This document shows positions 15,301 to 23,538 of a stretch of DNA of 46,477 bases, one piece after another. The notes beneath the pieces were generated by a model. It was not told where the DNA came from, made no database searches, and saw nothing but the letters and a program-made list of their open reading frames with translations. How positions within the stretch are numbered: position 1 is the stretch's first letter; each line of letters begins with the position of its first letter. Made by a program: the position numbers and the translations under genes. Origin of the DNA: JAAYKT01 sp964408955 (GTDB lineage Bacteria; Bacillota; Clostridia; Lutisporales; Lutisporaceae); the NCBI GenBank assembly GCA_964408955.1, contig CAYPBK010000014.1, positions 1 through 46,477 of the forward strand, given 5' to 3'.

Positions 15301-16236
15301 ATGGAATGGGACGGTAAAAGATATCACAGCTTAAATTATTTTTTACGTAATAAATTTGGGGAAAAGGTATTCAAAATATCCTTAGACGCAGGGTTTACAT
15401 GCCCCAACAGAGACGGAGCCTTATCCGATATAGGTTGTATTTTCTGCAGTCCCAGAGGCTCCGGCGATTTCACCATTTCTTGGGACAATATTAGCGAACA
15501 ATTTGATAAAGCAAAGGCAATGATGGCAAAAAAGTGGATGAAAGGTAAGCTTATCGCGTATTTTCAAGCTTATACCAATACCTACGCTCCTGTTGAAGAG
15601 CTGCGGGAAAAGTATTATTCCATAATAGATAAGGAAAACCTAGTTGGAATTGCTATTGCCACTAGACCGGACTGTTTACCCCCAGAGGTCATGGAGCTTT
15701 TAAAGGAACTAAATGAGAAAACCTATTTGTGGGTGGAACTGGGTCTGCAGACAGTGAATGAAAATACTGCAAAGCTTATAAACTGCGGATATACATTGGA
15801 ATCATATAAGGGAGCTGTCAAAAGCTTAAAAGAATCCGGGATAGACATAGTTACTCATTGCATTTTAGGCTTGCCGGGAGAAACCCAGGAGGATATGTTA
15901 AAAACTGTTGATTTTGTAGCAAATACAGGCACTCAGGGCATCAAACTTCATCTATTACATCTTTTGGAAGACACTCCTATGGTTAAATTATATAAAGAAA
16001 AAAAGTTAAGGCTATTGGAGAAGGATGAATATGTTGATTTAATCATAGATTGTGTTGAGAGACTTCCCGCGGATATGGTTATACATAGACTCACGGGAGA
16101 CGGACCCAGAAGCACACTTATAGCGCCTAAATGGAGCCTTAACAAATGGGAGGTTTTAAACGCAATTGATGACAGATTTATTGAAAGAAATACATGGCAG
16201 GGTAAGAAATTTAAGTCTCCTACCTGTTTAGAATAA
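15301..16236 (+). CDS. Radical SAM protein, TIGR01212 / YtqA-YhcC family
   Basis: The 311-residue protein has an N-terminal cluster motif with C34, C46 and C49 in FTCPNRDGALSDIGCIFCS, which ligates the [4Fe-4S] cluster that cleaves S-adenosylmethionine. The wider spacing between the first two cysteines is typical of this family rather than the usual CX3CX2C. AYFQAYTNTYAPVEELREKY and WVELGLQT are further family segments, with GLPGETQEDM as a typical radical SAM element. The substrate of the family is not firmly established; some members act on tRNA or proteins. It starts at an ATG 32 bases after asnA. Its end overlaps the convergent small transporter gene by 17 bases. Confidence 0.88.
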   Translation: MEWDGKRYHSLNYFLRNKFGEKVFKISLDAGFTCPNRDGALSDIGCIFCSPRGSGDFTISWDNISEQFDKAKAMMAKKWMKGKLIAYFQAYTNTYAPVEELREKYYSIIDKENLVGIAIATRPDCLPPEVMELLKELNEKTYLWVELGLQTVNENTAKLINCGYTLESYKGAVKSLKESGIDIVTHCILGLPGETQEDMLKTVDFVANTGTQGIKLHLLHLLEDTPMVKLYKEKKLRLLEKDEYVDLIIDCVERLPADMVIHRLTGDGPRSTLIAPKWSLNKWEVLNAIDDRFIERNTWQGKKFKSPTCLE

Positions 16237-16582
16237 ATACTCCGGCGACAATTGCGCTTATACCCAATACTTTATTGACTGTTACAGGCTCATTGAAAAA
16301 GACTGCGGAGGCAATGCCCACTACTACATAGCTAAGGCTAACCATCGGATATGCATAGCTAAGCTGGGATTTAGTCAAAACTTTAATCCACAAAAGGGAG
16401 CTCAGCCCAAAGAATACAGCTCCTATAATTATTTGAGGTATTTTTATTATTGTTATTATACTTCTAAAAAAAGCGTATAAGGATAAATCCAATTCCCCCA
16501 GATTATTCGCCCCGGCTTTTAATAGAATTTGTCCTATCGCCCCCAAAAAAACTGAAGTTAATATTAAGGAAATTTGACTCAA
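16220..16582 (-). CDS. Small EamA/SMR-type membrane protein (ArnE-like flippase subunit candidate)
   Basis: The 120-residue protein consists of four hydrophobic helices and has the size of SMR transporters. GAIGQILLKAGANNLG and YAYPMVSLSYVVVGIASAVFFNEPVTVNKVLGISAIVAGVFIL match the EamA half-module found in ArnE/ArnF and similar lipid-linked sugar flippases. It overlaps the upstream glycosyltransferase by four bases (ATGA), so the two are translationally coupled. Such pairs make an undecaprenyl-phosphate sugar and move it across the membrane. It could alternatively be a multidrug exporter. Confidence 0.75.
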   Translation of the reverse strand: MSQISLILTSVFLGAIGQILLKAGANNLGELDLSLYAFFRSIITIIKIPQIIIGAVFFGLSSLLWIKVLTKSQLSYAYPMVSLSYVVVGIASAVFFNEPVTVNKVLGISAIVAGVFILNR

Positions 16583-17334
16583 TGTCTTTTCACCCTCATC
16601 TTAAATCTGTTGTATTTAAACCCCAGTTTGAAATAGCCTTTTATAGTTTTTGCTACTTTCATTTTGCTGGGAGTCTTCTTCATGTTATATTCAAGAACCA
16701 AAGGGTATTCGCCTATGCGGGCTCCGATGAGACCTGCCTTCACAATCAGCTCTATCATGCATTCAAAGCCCTTAGCCTGGATTATATCCTTGCCGTAATA
16801 TTTTCGCATCTTGTTTAGGAGATTAATATCATAAGCTCTATAACCGCAGGAATAGTCCTTTACTCCTTTGATGTTAAAAAAAGTATGGGCAAATAAAGAT
16901 GCCCCTCTGCTTAAAACCTTTCTGTGAAAAGCTAAACCCAGCTCATCGCCGCCATTTTGAAAACGAGAAGCGATTACTATATCAAGATCCTTCGACTCCA
17001 ATTCCTCAATCATATGGGGTATAATAATTGGATTATGAGTATTATCTGCATCCAAGGTGATTAAAATGCCTCGGGAGTCCAGATTGTTTAAACTGTAATT
17101 AAGGATAGTTCTCATCCCTTGTGCCAATCCCAAGTTGCCTGGATGGTTTATATAACTGATGTAGGGAAATCTTTGAGAATAATCCATTAAATACTCCTCC
17201 GTATCGTCATCGCTGCCGTCATTTACAATCAATATTTGCAAATCTTTAAGGGCTTTCTTTAGAGGGTGTATTCTATCCAGAAGCTCCGCAATGCTTTTAC
17301 TCTCGTTATAGGCGGGAAGTCCGATAACTATCAT
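16579..17334 (-). CDS. Family 2 glycosyltransferase, polyprenyl-phosphate sugar synthase (DPM1-like)
   Basis: The 251-residue protein has the GT2 core: IGLPAYNESKSIAELLDRI at the N-terminus, ILIVNDGSDDDT binding the nucleotide, and ITLDADNTHNP carrying the metal-binding DxD-like motif. A middle segment, VKDYSCGYRAY, matches dolichol-phosphate-mannose synthase relatives. There is no membrane anchor. The ATG at 17334 is chosen because AAAGG precedes it and IGLPAYNE is then at the expected distance; an upstream in-frame start exists at 17367. It is likely to load a sugar on undecaprenyl phosphate for the flippase encoded next. The GT-C transferase that would use it is not adjacent. Confidence 0.85.
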   Translation of the reverse strand: MIVIGLPAYNESKSIAELLDRIHPLKKALKDLQILIVNDGSDDDTEEYLMDYSQRFPYISYINHPGNLGLAQGMRTILNYSLNNLDSRGILITLDADNTHNPIIIPHMIEELESKDLDIVIASRFQNGGDELGLAFHRKVLSRGASLFAHTFFNIKGVKDYSCGYRAYDINLLNKMRKYYGKDIIQAKGFECMIELIVKAGLIGARIGEYPLVLEYNMKKTPSKMKVAKTIKGYFKLGFKYNRFKMRVKRH

Positions 17335-17446
17335 ATAATCAATCCTTTTTAAAATAATTATTTCCAAAGGCAGTTACTTAATGGTATTATTATTTGTAAG
17401 GCTATAAACCGTTATTAGATATTATTCGCAAAGCAGGGTGATATTA

Positions 17447-18040
17447 ATGAAGGAAATAGAAATTAAAGAAAACCTGGTAAGAAGAAACAGAATTCCTATA
17501 CTCATACATACTACAGATTGGATACAGCTTTTTTCAAATAAACGGTCCAAAGCGATGAGTAAAACCATTGATTTGTTGGAAAGCTTGATTTCAAAAGAGA
17601 AAGATTTGGAAGCTGAGCTTAGAGATGCTGAGAGGAAGAAAAAGATTTTAATGAATAAAATAATGCAATTATCAAAGGATCTGAATGAAGATAGGAACAA
17701 TTCTGTCGTCAGCGTCCTGGAAAAAGCTAAAAAAGAAATATTGACCATAAATAATCGTATACCTCAGTTGCTTGAGGAGTTGGAGAATATTCCTTTTGAA
17801 ATAGATAAACAAAATACAGCTTTGCTTAAAGAAACTATAGCCAAAGGCTATGACATGATTAACGAATATAATAAGGAATCAGAAAAATCAGAAAAGGAAA
17901 TAAATAAGCTTAGGGAAAGCTTATCAGTCTTGATACAGAAAAAAGTAGATTTAGAGGAGGATGTAAGTAAACTTTATTCCTATTTACATGGAATAATGGG
18001 TGCAACTGAAATGGAAAAGCTGGATGGTAGTTTTCTTTAA
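17447..18040 (+). CDS. Coiled-coil protein of unknown function
   Basis: This 197-residue protein is charged and helical, with long heptad-like stretches at about 35-95 and 130-185 (for example EKDLEAELRDAERKKKILMNK). There is no signal peptide, membrane segment or recognised catalytic motif. IPILIHTTDWIQLF near residues 14-28 is the only non-helical segment with a distinctive look. The ATG at 17447 lies eight bases after AGGG and is preferred over the GTG at 17438. It is divergently placed from the glycosyltransferase and upstream of the leuS T-box. I do not recognise the family. Confidence 0.6.
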   Translation: MKEIEIKENLVRRNRIPILIHTTDWIQLFSNKRSKAMSKTIDLLESLISKEKDLEAELRDAERKKKILMNKIMQLSKDLNEDRNNSVVSVLEKAKKEILTINNRIPQLLEELENIPFEIDKQNTALLKETIAKGYDMINEYNKESEKSEKEINKLRESLSVLIQKKVDLEEDVSKLYSYLHGIMGATEMEKLDGSFL

Positions 18041-18056
18041 AATAGTTTCAAGGTTA

Positions 18057-18085
18057 TTGACAAGGGCGAAGTTTTAGGATAGAAT
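18057..18085 (+). promoter_or_regulatory. Sigma-A promoter for leuS
   Basis: TTGACA at 18057-18062 and TAGAAT at 18080-18085 are 17 bases apart. Transcription would start near 18092, just before the leuS T-box leader. Confidence 0.8.
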
Positions 18086-18091
18086 CACATA

Positions 18092-18325
18092 CAATATTAT
18101 AAATGCGAGGAAAGGGAACAGTAGAGGTCTTTTTAGCTTATAGAGAGCCATGGAATTGGTGGAACATGGTAGTTTGAAGGCTTTGAACTCGCCCCGGAGC
18201 TGCTGCCTGAATCATAGTAGGGTTAGACGGTACTTGCCGTTACAAGAGTCATAAGAGGGCTGTTCAGCAGCCAATTTGAGTGGTACCGCGGGTTTTTCCC
18301 CGTCTCTTTCGAGGCGGGGTTTATT
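18092..18325 (+). promoter_or_regulatory. T-box leader controlling leuS (leucine CUC specifier)
   Basis: The 305-base gap before leuS is a T-box riboswitch. CTC at 18188-18190 in the context GAACTCGCC is the expected specifier for tRNA-Leu. The T-box core TTTGAGTGGTACCGCGG lies at 18275-18291. Uncharged tRNA-Leu would stabilise the antiterminator and allow leuS transcription. Confidence 0.9.
18298..18325 (+). terminator. T-box terminator of the leuS leader
   Basis: Bases 18298-18306 pair with 18311-18319 (nine pairs, one G-U) around a TTTC loop, followed by a broken T-tract TTTATTATTTT. Confidence 0.85.
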
Positions 18326-18345
18326 ATTTTATAGGATGTGGTAAT

Positions 18346-20787
18346 ATGTATAATTTAGAAGTTGATAGGAAATGGCAAAAAAAATGGGATGAGACTAAAC
18401 TCTATAGCTTTGATACTAAGAAAGCGGATAAAAAGCTTTATTGTTTAGAAATGTTTTCTTATCCGTCAGGTGCCAATCTCCATGTCGGTCATTGGTATAA
18501 TTACGGACCTACGGATTCATGGGCAAGATTTAAAAGGATGCAAGGCTATGAGGTTTTCCAGCCTATGGGCTTTGATGCCTTTGGACTACCGGCGGAAAAC
18601 TATGCAATAAAAACAGGCATACATCCCCATGATTCCACAATGAATAATATAGAAACTATGGAAAAGCAGCTTAAAGAAATGGGAGCGATGTTTGATTGGG
18701 ATTATGAGGTGGTTACCTGTACTCCTGATTATTATAAATGGACCCAGTGGATTTTTCTTAAGCTATATGAAGCAGGTCTGGCTTATAGGAAAGAAGCCCC
18801 TGTAAATTGGTGCCCCAGCTGTCAGACAGTATTAGCCAATGAGCAGGTTATTGATAATCATTGTGAGAGATGCGAATCCGAGGTTATAAAGAAAAACCTA
18901 ACCCAATGGTTTTTTAAGATAACAGCTTATGCAGAGGAGCTTTTAGAGAAGCTTAAGGAATTGGATTGGCCGGAAAAAACAAAAAAAATTCAAGTAAATT
19001 GGATAGGAAAATCAGAGGGTGCTGAAATAGAGTTTGAAATTGAGAATTCAGATATTAAGTTCAGAGTATTTACTACGAGAGCGGACACTTTATTTGGAAT
19101 CACCTATATGGTGTTGGCTCCCGAAAGTGAAATAGTAGATAAAATAACAACTGAGGAATATCGTTTATCTGTCAAGGACTATAAAGATTGGGCGGGTAAG
19201 CAAAGTGAAATAGACAGGATGTCTACGGTTAAGGAAAAGACAGGGGTATTTACAGGAGCCTATTGTTTCCATCCTTTGACGGGAGAGAGGCTGCCTATTT
19301 GGATTTCTGATTATGTTTTAGCCACCTACGGCACGGGATGTGTTATGGCAGTTCCGGCGCACGATGAGAGAGATTATGAATTTGCGGAAAAATTTAATCT
19401 TCCAATTAAAAGAGTTATAGACAGCATAGATGGCAGCGATGCCCCATTGCCTTTTGTGGAATATGGAAAACTAGTAAACAGCAATAGCTTTAACGGAATG
19501 AATTCAAAGGAAGCTATGATTAAAATTGTAGATAAGCTAAAGGAAAAGGACAACGGAGAATTAAAAATCAATTACAGACTGCGGGACTGGCTGGTTTCCA
19601 GACAGAGATACTGGGGCTCGCCCATACCTGTTGTCTATTGTGAGCATTGCGGCGTTGTCCCTGTGACCGAGGAGGAGCTGCCTGTACTTTTACCTTACGA
19701 TGTGGAGTTCACTCCTGACGGAGAATCTCCTTTGAAAAAAGCCTCGGAGTTTATCAATACAAAATGCCCTAAATGCGGAGCACCGGCAAAGAGAGATGCG
19801 GATACACTGGATACCTTTGTATGCTCTTCCTGGTACTTCTTGAGATATCCGGATAATAAAAATGAAAAGGAAGCTTGGAATAAGGAATGGATTAATAAAA
19901 TGCTCCCCGTTGATAAATATGTGGGAGGCTCTGAGCACGCAGCTATGCATTTGCTTTATGCTAGATTTTTTACTAAAGCTTTAAGGGATTTAGGATATTT
20001 GAATTTTGACGAACCCTTCTTATCCTTGCGACATCAAGGCGTTATATTAGGCTCTGACGGTAATAAGATGAGCAAGTCAAAAGGAAATGTTATTTCACCC
20101 GATAGCTATATAAAGGAATTCGGCTCCGATGTTTTCAGACTATATCTGATGTTCGGCTTTGCCTATGAAGAGGGGGGACCTTGGAGCGATGATACAATTA
20201 AAGCTATACACAGGTTCTTAAGCAGAATAGAAAGAATGGGGGAAAAAATTTTAGCTTTGAGAGGTCAAAGCAGTAAGAGTGAATTTGGAGCACCTGAAAA
20301 AGAATTATCCTTTGAAAGAAATAAAGCGATTAGAGAAGTCACGTCGGATACAGAGGAGTTTCATTTCAATACTGCCATAGCAAGGATGATGGAGCTTCTA
20401 AACGCTATGTATAAATATGACGGTGAAGTAGAGAACAAAAATATTAAATATTTTGAAGAGACCTTGGCAGACCTTCTCAAGCTTATTGCACCCTATGCCC
20501 CTCATTTTGCTGAAGAAATGTGGGAGTATATGGGATATGAATATTCCATATTTAATGAGCCATGGCCGGAATGGGATCCTCACGCATTAGTGAAGGATGA
20601 AGTTGAGATTGCCGTTCAAATAAATGGCAAAGTTAGATCCAGAGTAATGGTGCCGTCAGAAGCAGGGGAAAAGGAAATAGAGGATATCGCCATGAAAGAT
20701 GCGGAGATAATTGAGATAATAAAGGGAAAAAATATAGTAAAGATAATCGTCGTAAAAGGCAGGCTTATAAATATCGTGGTCAAGTAG
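18346..20787 (+). CDS. leuS: Leucine-tRNA ligase
   Basis: This 813-residue protein is a bacterial class I leucyl-tRNA synthetase. The HIGH motif appears as HVGH in GANLHVGHWYNYGPTDSW and the KMSKS motif as NKMSKSKGNVISPD. The zinc-ribbon insertion has CPSCQTVLANEQV and CERC, the CP1 editing domain contains TTRADTLFG and YGTGCVMAVPAHDERD, and a second cysteine pair CPKCG is in the 500s. The true start is the ATG at 18346 (MYNLEVDRKWQKKWDE), downstream of the T-box terminator; the longer frame from 18280 would run through the T-box itself. Regulation is by tRNA-Leu charging. Confidence 0.97.
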   Translation: MYNLEVDRKWQKKWDETKLYSFDTKKADKKLYCLEMFSYPSGANLHVGHWYNYGPTDSWARFKRMQGYEVFQPMGFDAFGLPAENYAIKTGIHPHDSTMNNIETMEKQLKEMGAMFDWDYEVVTCTPDYYKWTQWIFLKLYEAGLAYRKEAPVNWCPSCQTVLANEQVIDNHCERCESEVIKKNLTQWFFKITAYAEELLEKLKELDWPEKTKKIQVNWIGKSEGAEIEFEIENSDIKFRVFTTRADTLFGITYMVLAPESEIVDKITTEEYRLSVKDYKDWAGKQSEIDRMSTVKEKTGVFTGAYCFHPLTGERLPIWISDYVLATYGTGCVMAVPAHDERDYEFAEKFNLPIKRVIDSIDGSDAPLPFVEYGKLVNSNSFNGMNSKEAMIKIVDKLKEKDNGELKINYRLRDWLVSRQRYWGSPIPVVYCEHCGVVPVTEEELPVLLPYDVEFTPDGESPLKKASEFINTKCPKCGAPAKRDADTLDTFVCSSWYFLRYPDNKNEKEAWNKEWINKMLPVDKYVGGSEHAAMHLLYARFFTKALRDLGYLNFDEPFLSLRHQGVILGSDGNKMSKSKGNVISPDSYIKEFGSDVFRLYLMFGFAYEEGGPWSDDTIKAIHRFLSRIERMGEKILALRGQSSKSEFGAPEKELSFERNKAIREVTSDTEEFHFNTAIARMMELLNAMYKYDGEVENKNIKYFEETLADLLKLIAPYAPHFAEEMWEYMGYEYSIFNEPWPEWDPHALVKDEVEIAVQINGKVRSRVMVPSEAGEKEIEDIAMKDAEIIEIIKGKNIVKIIVVKGRLINIVVK

Positions 20788-20808
20788 ATAATAGAAAGTA
20801 TAAATTAG

Positions 20809-20847
20809 GTTACCTTAAGCTGTAAATAACTGAGGTAACTTATTTTT
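20809..20847 (+). terminator. Probable terminator after leuS
   Basis: Bases 20809-20817 pair with 20831-20839 (nine pairs, one G-U), followed by TTATTTTT. The stem is short and AU-rich, so it may be weak. Confidence 0.5.
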
Positions 20848-20922
20848 GGAGGAAAACTGCAAGCTGATGTAGAATACTATTATGTCAGCATTTACAGCAT
20901 TTTTCTGAAGGGAGTATCATTC

Positions 20923-21369
20923 ATGATTTATGGTGTGGGCATAGATATTATTGAAATAGATAGGATAAAAAAAGTAATAGAACGCTATCCAGCTTTTGCG
21001 GATAGGTTATTCAGCGAGGAAGAGCAAGAATATTATAAAGAAAAGCAATGGAGCCCTCAGAATATTGCCGGAGGCTTTTCGGCAAAGGAAGCGGTTTTTA
21101 AAGCCATAGGTACAGGGCTTCATAAATTTAAATGGAAAGAAGTAGAGGTTATAAGAGACGTAAAAGGAAAACCTTTTGTCAAGCTAAACGGAAAAGTAAA
21201 AAAATATGCGGAGGATAATTATATAGGTTCGATTCATATCAGCATAACTCATGGGAAAGATTATGCGGCGGCAACAGCTGTTGCGGAAGTATCTCTCGAA
21301 AAGAGGTGGATGGATATTGAAAGTATGCTCATCTCAGCAAATGAGGATTTCAGACGAAGTATCCATTAG
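20923..21369 (+). CDS. acpS: Holo-[acyl-carrier-protein] synthase
   Basis: The protein transfers the 4'-phosphopantetheine group from CoA to acyl carrier protein. The metal-binding signature is complete: D8 in GVGIDIIEIDRI and E56 in FSAKEAVFKAIGTG, with IHISITHGKDYAAATAVAE forming the C-terminal strand. At 148 residues it is about 20 longer than usual; the extra tail comes from the 53-base overlap with the next gene. In Bacillus and Clostridia acpS starts a conserved block leading to alr and mazEF, as found here. The ATG follows AAGGGAG. Confidence 0.95.
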   Translation: MIYGVGIDIIEIDRIKKVIERYPAFADRLFSEEEQEYYKEKQWSPQNIAGGFSAKEAVFKAIGTGLHKFKWKEVEVIRDVKGKPFVKLNGKVKKYAEDNYIGSIHISITHGKDYAAATAVAEVSLEKRWMDIESMLISANEDFRRSIH

Positions 21370-22870
21370 AGATTACGGTATACCCGGAATAGTTTTAATG
21401 GAAAATGCAGCTTTGGGAGTAATAAAAGCAATTAAAAAAGATATAGCAAAAGGCGTTTTGCCTGGTAAAGGTGAGGCTGTCATTTTATGTGGTACGGGCA
21501 ATAACGGAGGAGACGGTTTTGCTATAGCAAGGCATTTAATATCAATTGACTGGAAAGTAAGCGTAATGATATGGGGAGATAAAAATAAAATTTCCGGTGA
21601 TGCTTTAACGAATTTAAAAATCATTGAAAAGCTGGGTATTACCGTTAGGTTATCTGATGAAACAAGCTGTTTCTTTACGGATATCGTAAAAAGAGACTTA
21701 ATAATAGACGCAATACTGGGAACAGGGTTCAAAGGAGAATTAAGACCCTCTGTAAAAGCTATTGCCAGCTTTTTGAATTCCAGTAAAGCAAATGTTATTT
21801 CAGTAGACATTCCTACGGGATTGAACAGCGATACGGGGTTTATGGAGGAAGTCTGCATAAAAGCAAGAAAAACAGTTACCTTAGGCTTGCCAAAAATCGG
21901 TCAGGTTATCAATGACGGACCTTATTATTGTGGTGAGCTGGTAGTAGAAGGCTTATCTATTCCTAAGGAAGTATACGATAAAGTAGGAATTGAAAGATAT
22001 CTTATCAATGATGCATTTATTAAAGAACATATTAAACCTAGAAAAACCGACAGCCATAAAGGCACCTATGGCAATGTTTTCATCATTGCAGGGTCTAAGG
22101 GCATGGCAGGTGCGGGGATGTTGTCAAGTGAAGCTGCCCTTAGAGGAGGAGCGGGAATAGTCAAGCTGGGAGTACTGGAGAGCCTCCTTGATGTCGTCAG
22201 CGGCAAAGTCCCCGAGATAATAACAAAAGGATTTAAGGAAGATGATGAAGGCTGCCTTTCAATGGAAGCTATAGATGAAGTAAATGAAGAATATAAAAAA
22301 GCATCGGTTATTCTTATCGGTCCGGGTCTCGGTGTGGGCGAAGGGGCTTCTCATGTGTTGTTTAGCTTAATCAATAATAGCCTGATTCCCCTTGTAGTTG
22401 ATGCGGATGGACTTAATATCCTTGCAAATAAACCGTCTGCGCTATTAGAAAGCAAAGGTGATATCGTTATAACTCCTCATCCGGGAGAAATGGCTAGGCT
22501 TATGGGAATCAGCGTTAAGGACGTACAATCCGACAGATTGGGTATTGCGGAGAAATTTGCAAAGCTTTTTAGGGTGGTTGTCGTTTTAAAAGGTTATCGA
22601 AGCATTATAGCGACTCCCTGGGGCGAAACCTGGATTAACCCGACGGGCAATCCCGGTATGGCAACGGCGGGCTCCGGAGATGTATTGGCGGGAATTATTG
22701 CAGCTTTTATAGCTCAAGGTTTTAAAGCCCATTTAGGGGCAATATGCGGGGCATATATACATGGCTGCTCCGGTGACAAAGGAGCGGAAGAAATGGGACA
22801 ATGGGGCATGGCAGCAACAGACATAATCAGATTTATTCCTCATACAATTAAAGAAATAGGAGGTATATGA
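21317..22870 (+). CDS. nnr: Bifunctional NAD(P)H-hydrate epimerase / ADP-dependent NAD(P)H-hydrate dehydratase
   Basis: The 517-residue protein repairs hydrated NADH and NADPH. The N-terminal YjeF_N epimerase domain (about 1-210) has YGIPGIVLMENAA and CGTGNNGGDGFAIARHL, and the C-terminal kinase-fold dehydratase domain (about 225-510) has IIAGSKGMAGAGMLSSEAALRGGAG, VITPHPGEMARLM and the signature NPGMATAGSGDVLAGIIAAF. The TTG at 21317 is selected because AGAGGTGG stands seven bases before it and KVCSSQQM is the usual N-terminus. The gene overlaps acpS by 53 bases, suggesting coupled translation. Confidence 0.94.
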   Translation: MKVCSSQQMRISDEVSIRDYGIPGIVLMENAALGVIKAIKKDIAKGVLPGKGEAVILCGTGNNGGDGFAIARHLISIDWKVSVMIWGDKNKISGDALTNLKIIEKLGITVRLSDETSCFFTDIVKRDLIIDAILGTGFKGELRPSVKAIASFLNSSKANVISVDIPTGLNSDTGFMEEVCIKARKTVTLGLPKIGQVINDGPYYCGELVVEGLSIPKEVYDKVGIERYLINDAFIKEHIKPRKTDSHKGTYGNVFIIAGSKGMAGAGMLSSEAALRGGAGIVKLGVLESLLDVVSGKVPEIITKGFKEDDEGCLSMEAIDEVNEEYKKASVILIGPGLGVGEGASHVLFSLINNSLIPLVVDADGLNILANKPSALLESKGDIVITPHPGEMARLMGISVKDVQSDRLGIAEKFAKLFRVVVVLKGYRSIIATPWGETWINPTGNPGMATAGSGDVLAGIIAAFIAQGFKAHLGAICGAYIHGCSGDKGAEEMGQWGMAATDIIRFIPHTIKEIGGI

Positions 22871-22880
22871 GGAGGAAACT

Positions 22881-23504
22881 ATGTTGCGCCGTGTTATATT
22901 TTATCTTTTGACATTCTTATTACTGCTTACGGGATGTAAAATGGATAAAAAAACTCCGGAGGAGATATTGGGGATTTTGGAAAACGCCGAGGCATATACG
23001 GGCGAATGTATAATGAGCGTCCGGAACAATAAAAGTACATTCACTTATATTATGAAGCAATATTATAAAAAACCTGATAAGGAGAAGATGGTTTTTTATA
23101 ATGAGGACAGCGCCGTAACTCAAATAGTCATATTTAATAAAGGTCAGTGGGAAATACACCATATAGGAATAAATGAGCCATATATATACGAAAATTATAT
23201 TGAATCGAAGGAGTATAACTCATCTTTAAAAACCTTTATAGCCGATTATAGAGTCGATGAAAAAGCTATGGCGGAATTAAAAAGCTATAATGGTGAAAAA
23301 TGCTACTGCTATAGCTGCGATATCAGAAAGAATAATGATTACTTTAAAAGAGCGGAGTTGGTTCTAAATGCATCAACGGCTAACCCTGTTAAGATTACGA
23401 TATATGCAGCTGACGGCAAGGAAACTATAGCTATTTTATATCAAAGCTTTTCTTATAATAAGGATTTAGAGGATTCGCTTTTTGAAAGAATTACTGATAC
23501 GTAA
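22881..23504 (+). CDS. gerS: GerS-like lipoprotein (LolA-fold, sporulation/germination type)
   Basis: This 207-residue protein has a lipoprotein signal peptide with lipobox LLTGC, placing the lipidated cysteine at 19. The rest has alternating short strands like LolA/YdcC-type proteins (TFTYIMKQYYKKPDKEKMVFY, PVKITIYAADGKETIAILY). In Clostridioides difficile, GerS lies directly before an alanine racemase gene and acts with the amidase CwlD in making cortex muramic-delta-lactam; in Bacillus ydcC holds the same place before alr. The synteny is identical here. Function is thus inferred mainly from position and fold. The organism is therefore probably spore-forming. Confidence 0.7.
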   Translation: MLRRVIFYLLTFLLLLTGCKMDKKTPEEILGILENAEAYTGECIMSVRNNKSTFTYIMKQYYKKPDKEKMVFYNEDSAVTQIVIFNKGQWEIHHIGINEPYIYENYIESKEYNSSLKTFIADYRVDEKAMAELKSYNGEKCYCYSCDIRKNNDYFKRAELVLNASTANPVKITIYAADGKETIAILYQSFSYNKDLEDSLFERITDT

Positions 23505-23538
23505 AATATTTGGATAAAATACAAAGGAGTTGTTAAAG

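Noticed and set aside
16582..16818. Plus-strand 78-residue frame over the reverse-strand glycosyltransferase
   Set aside because: Antisense shadow; the minus-strand GT2 motifs are clear.
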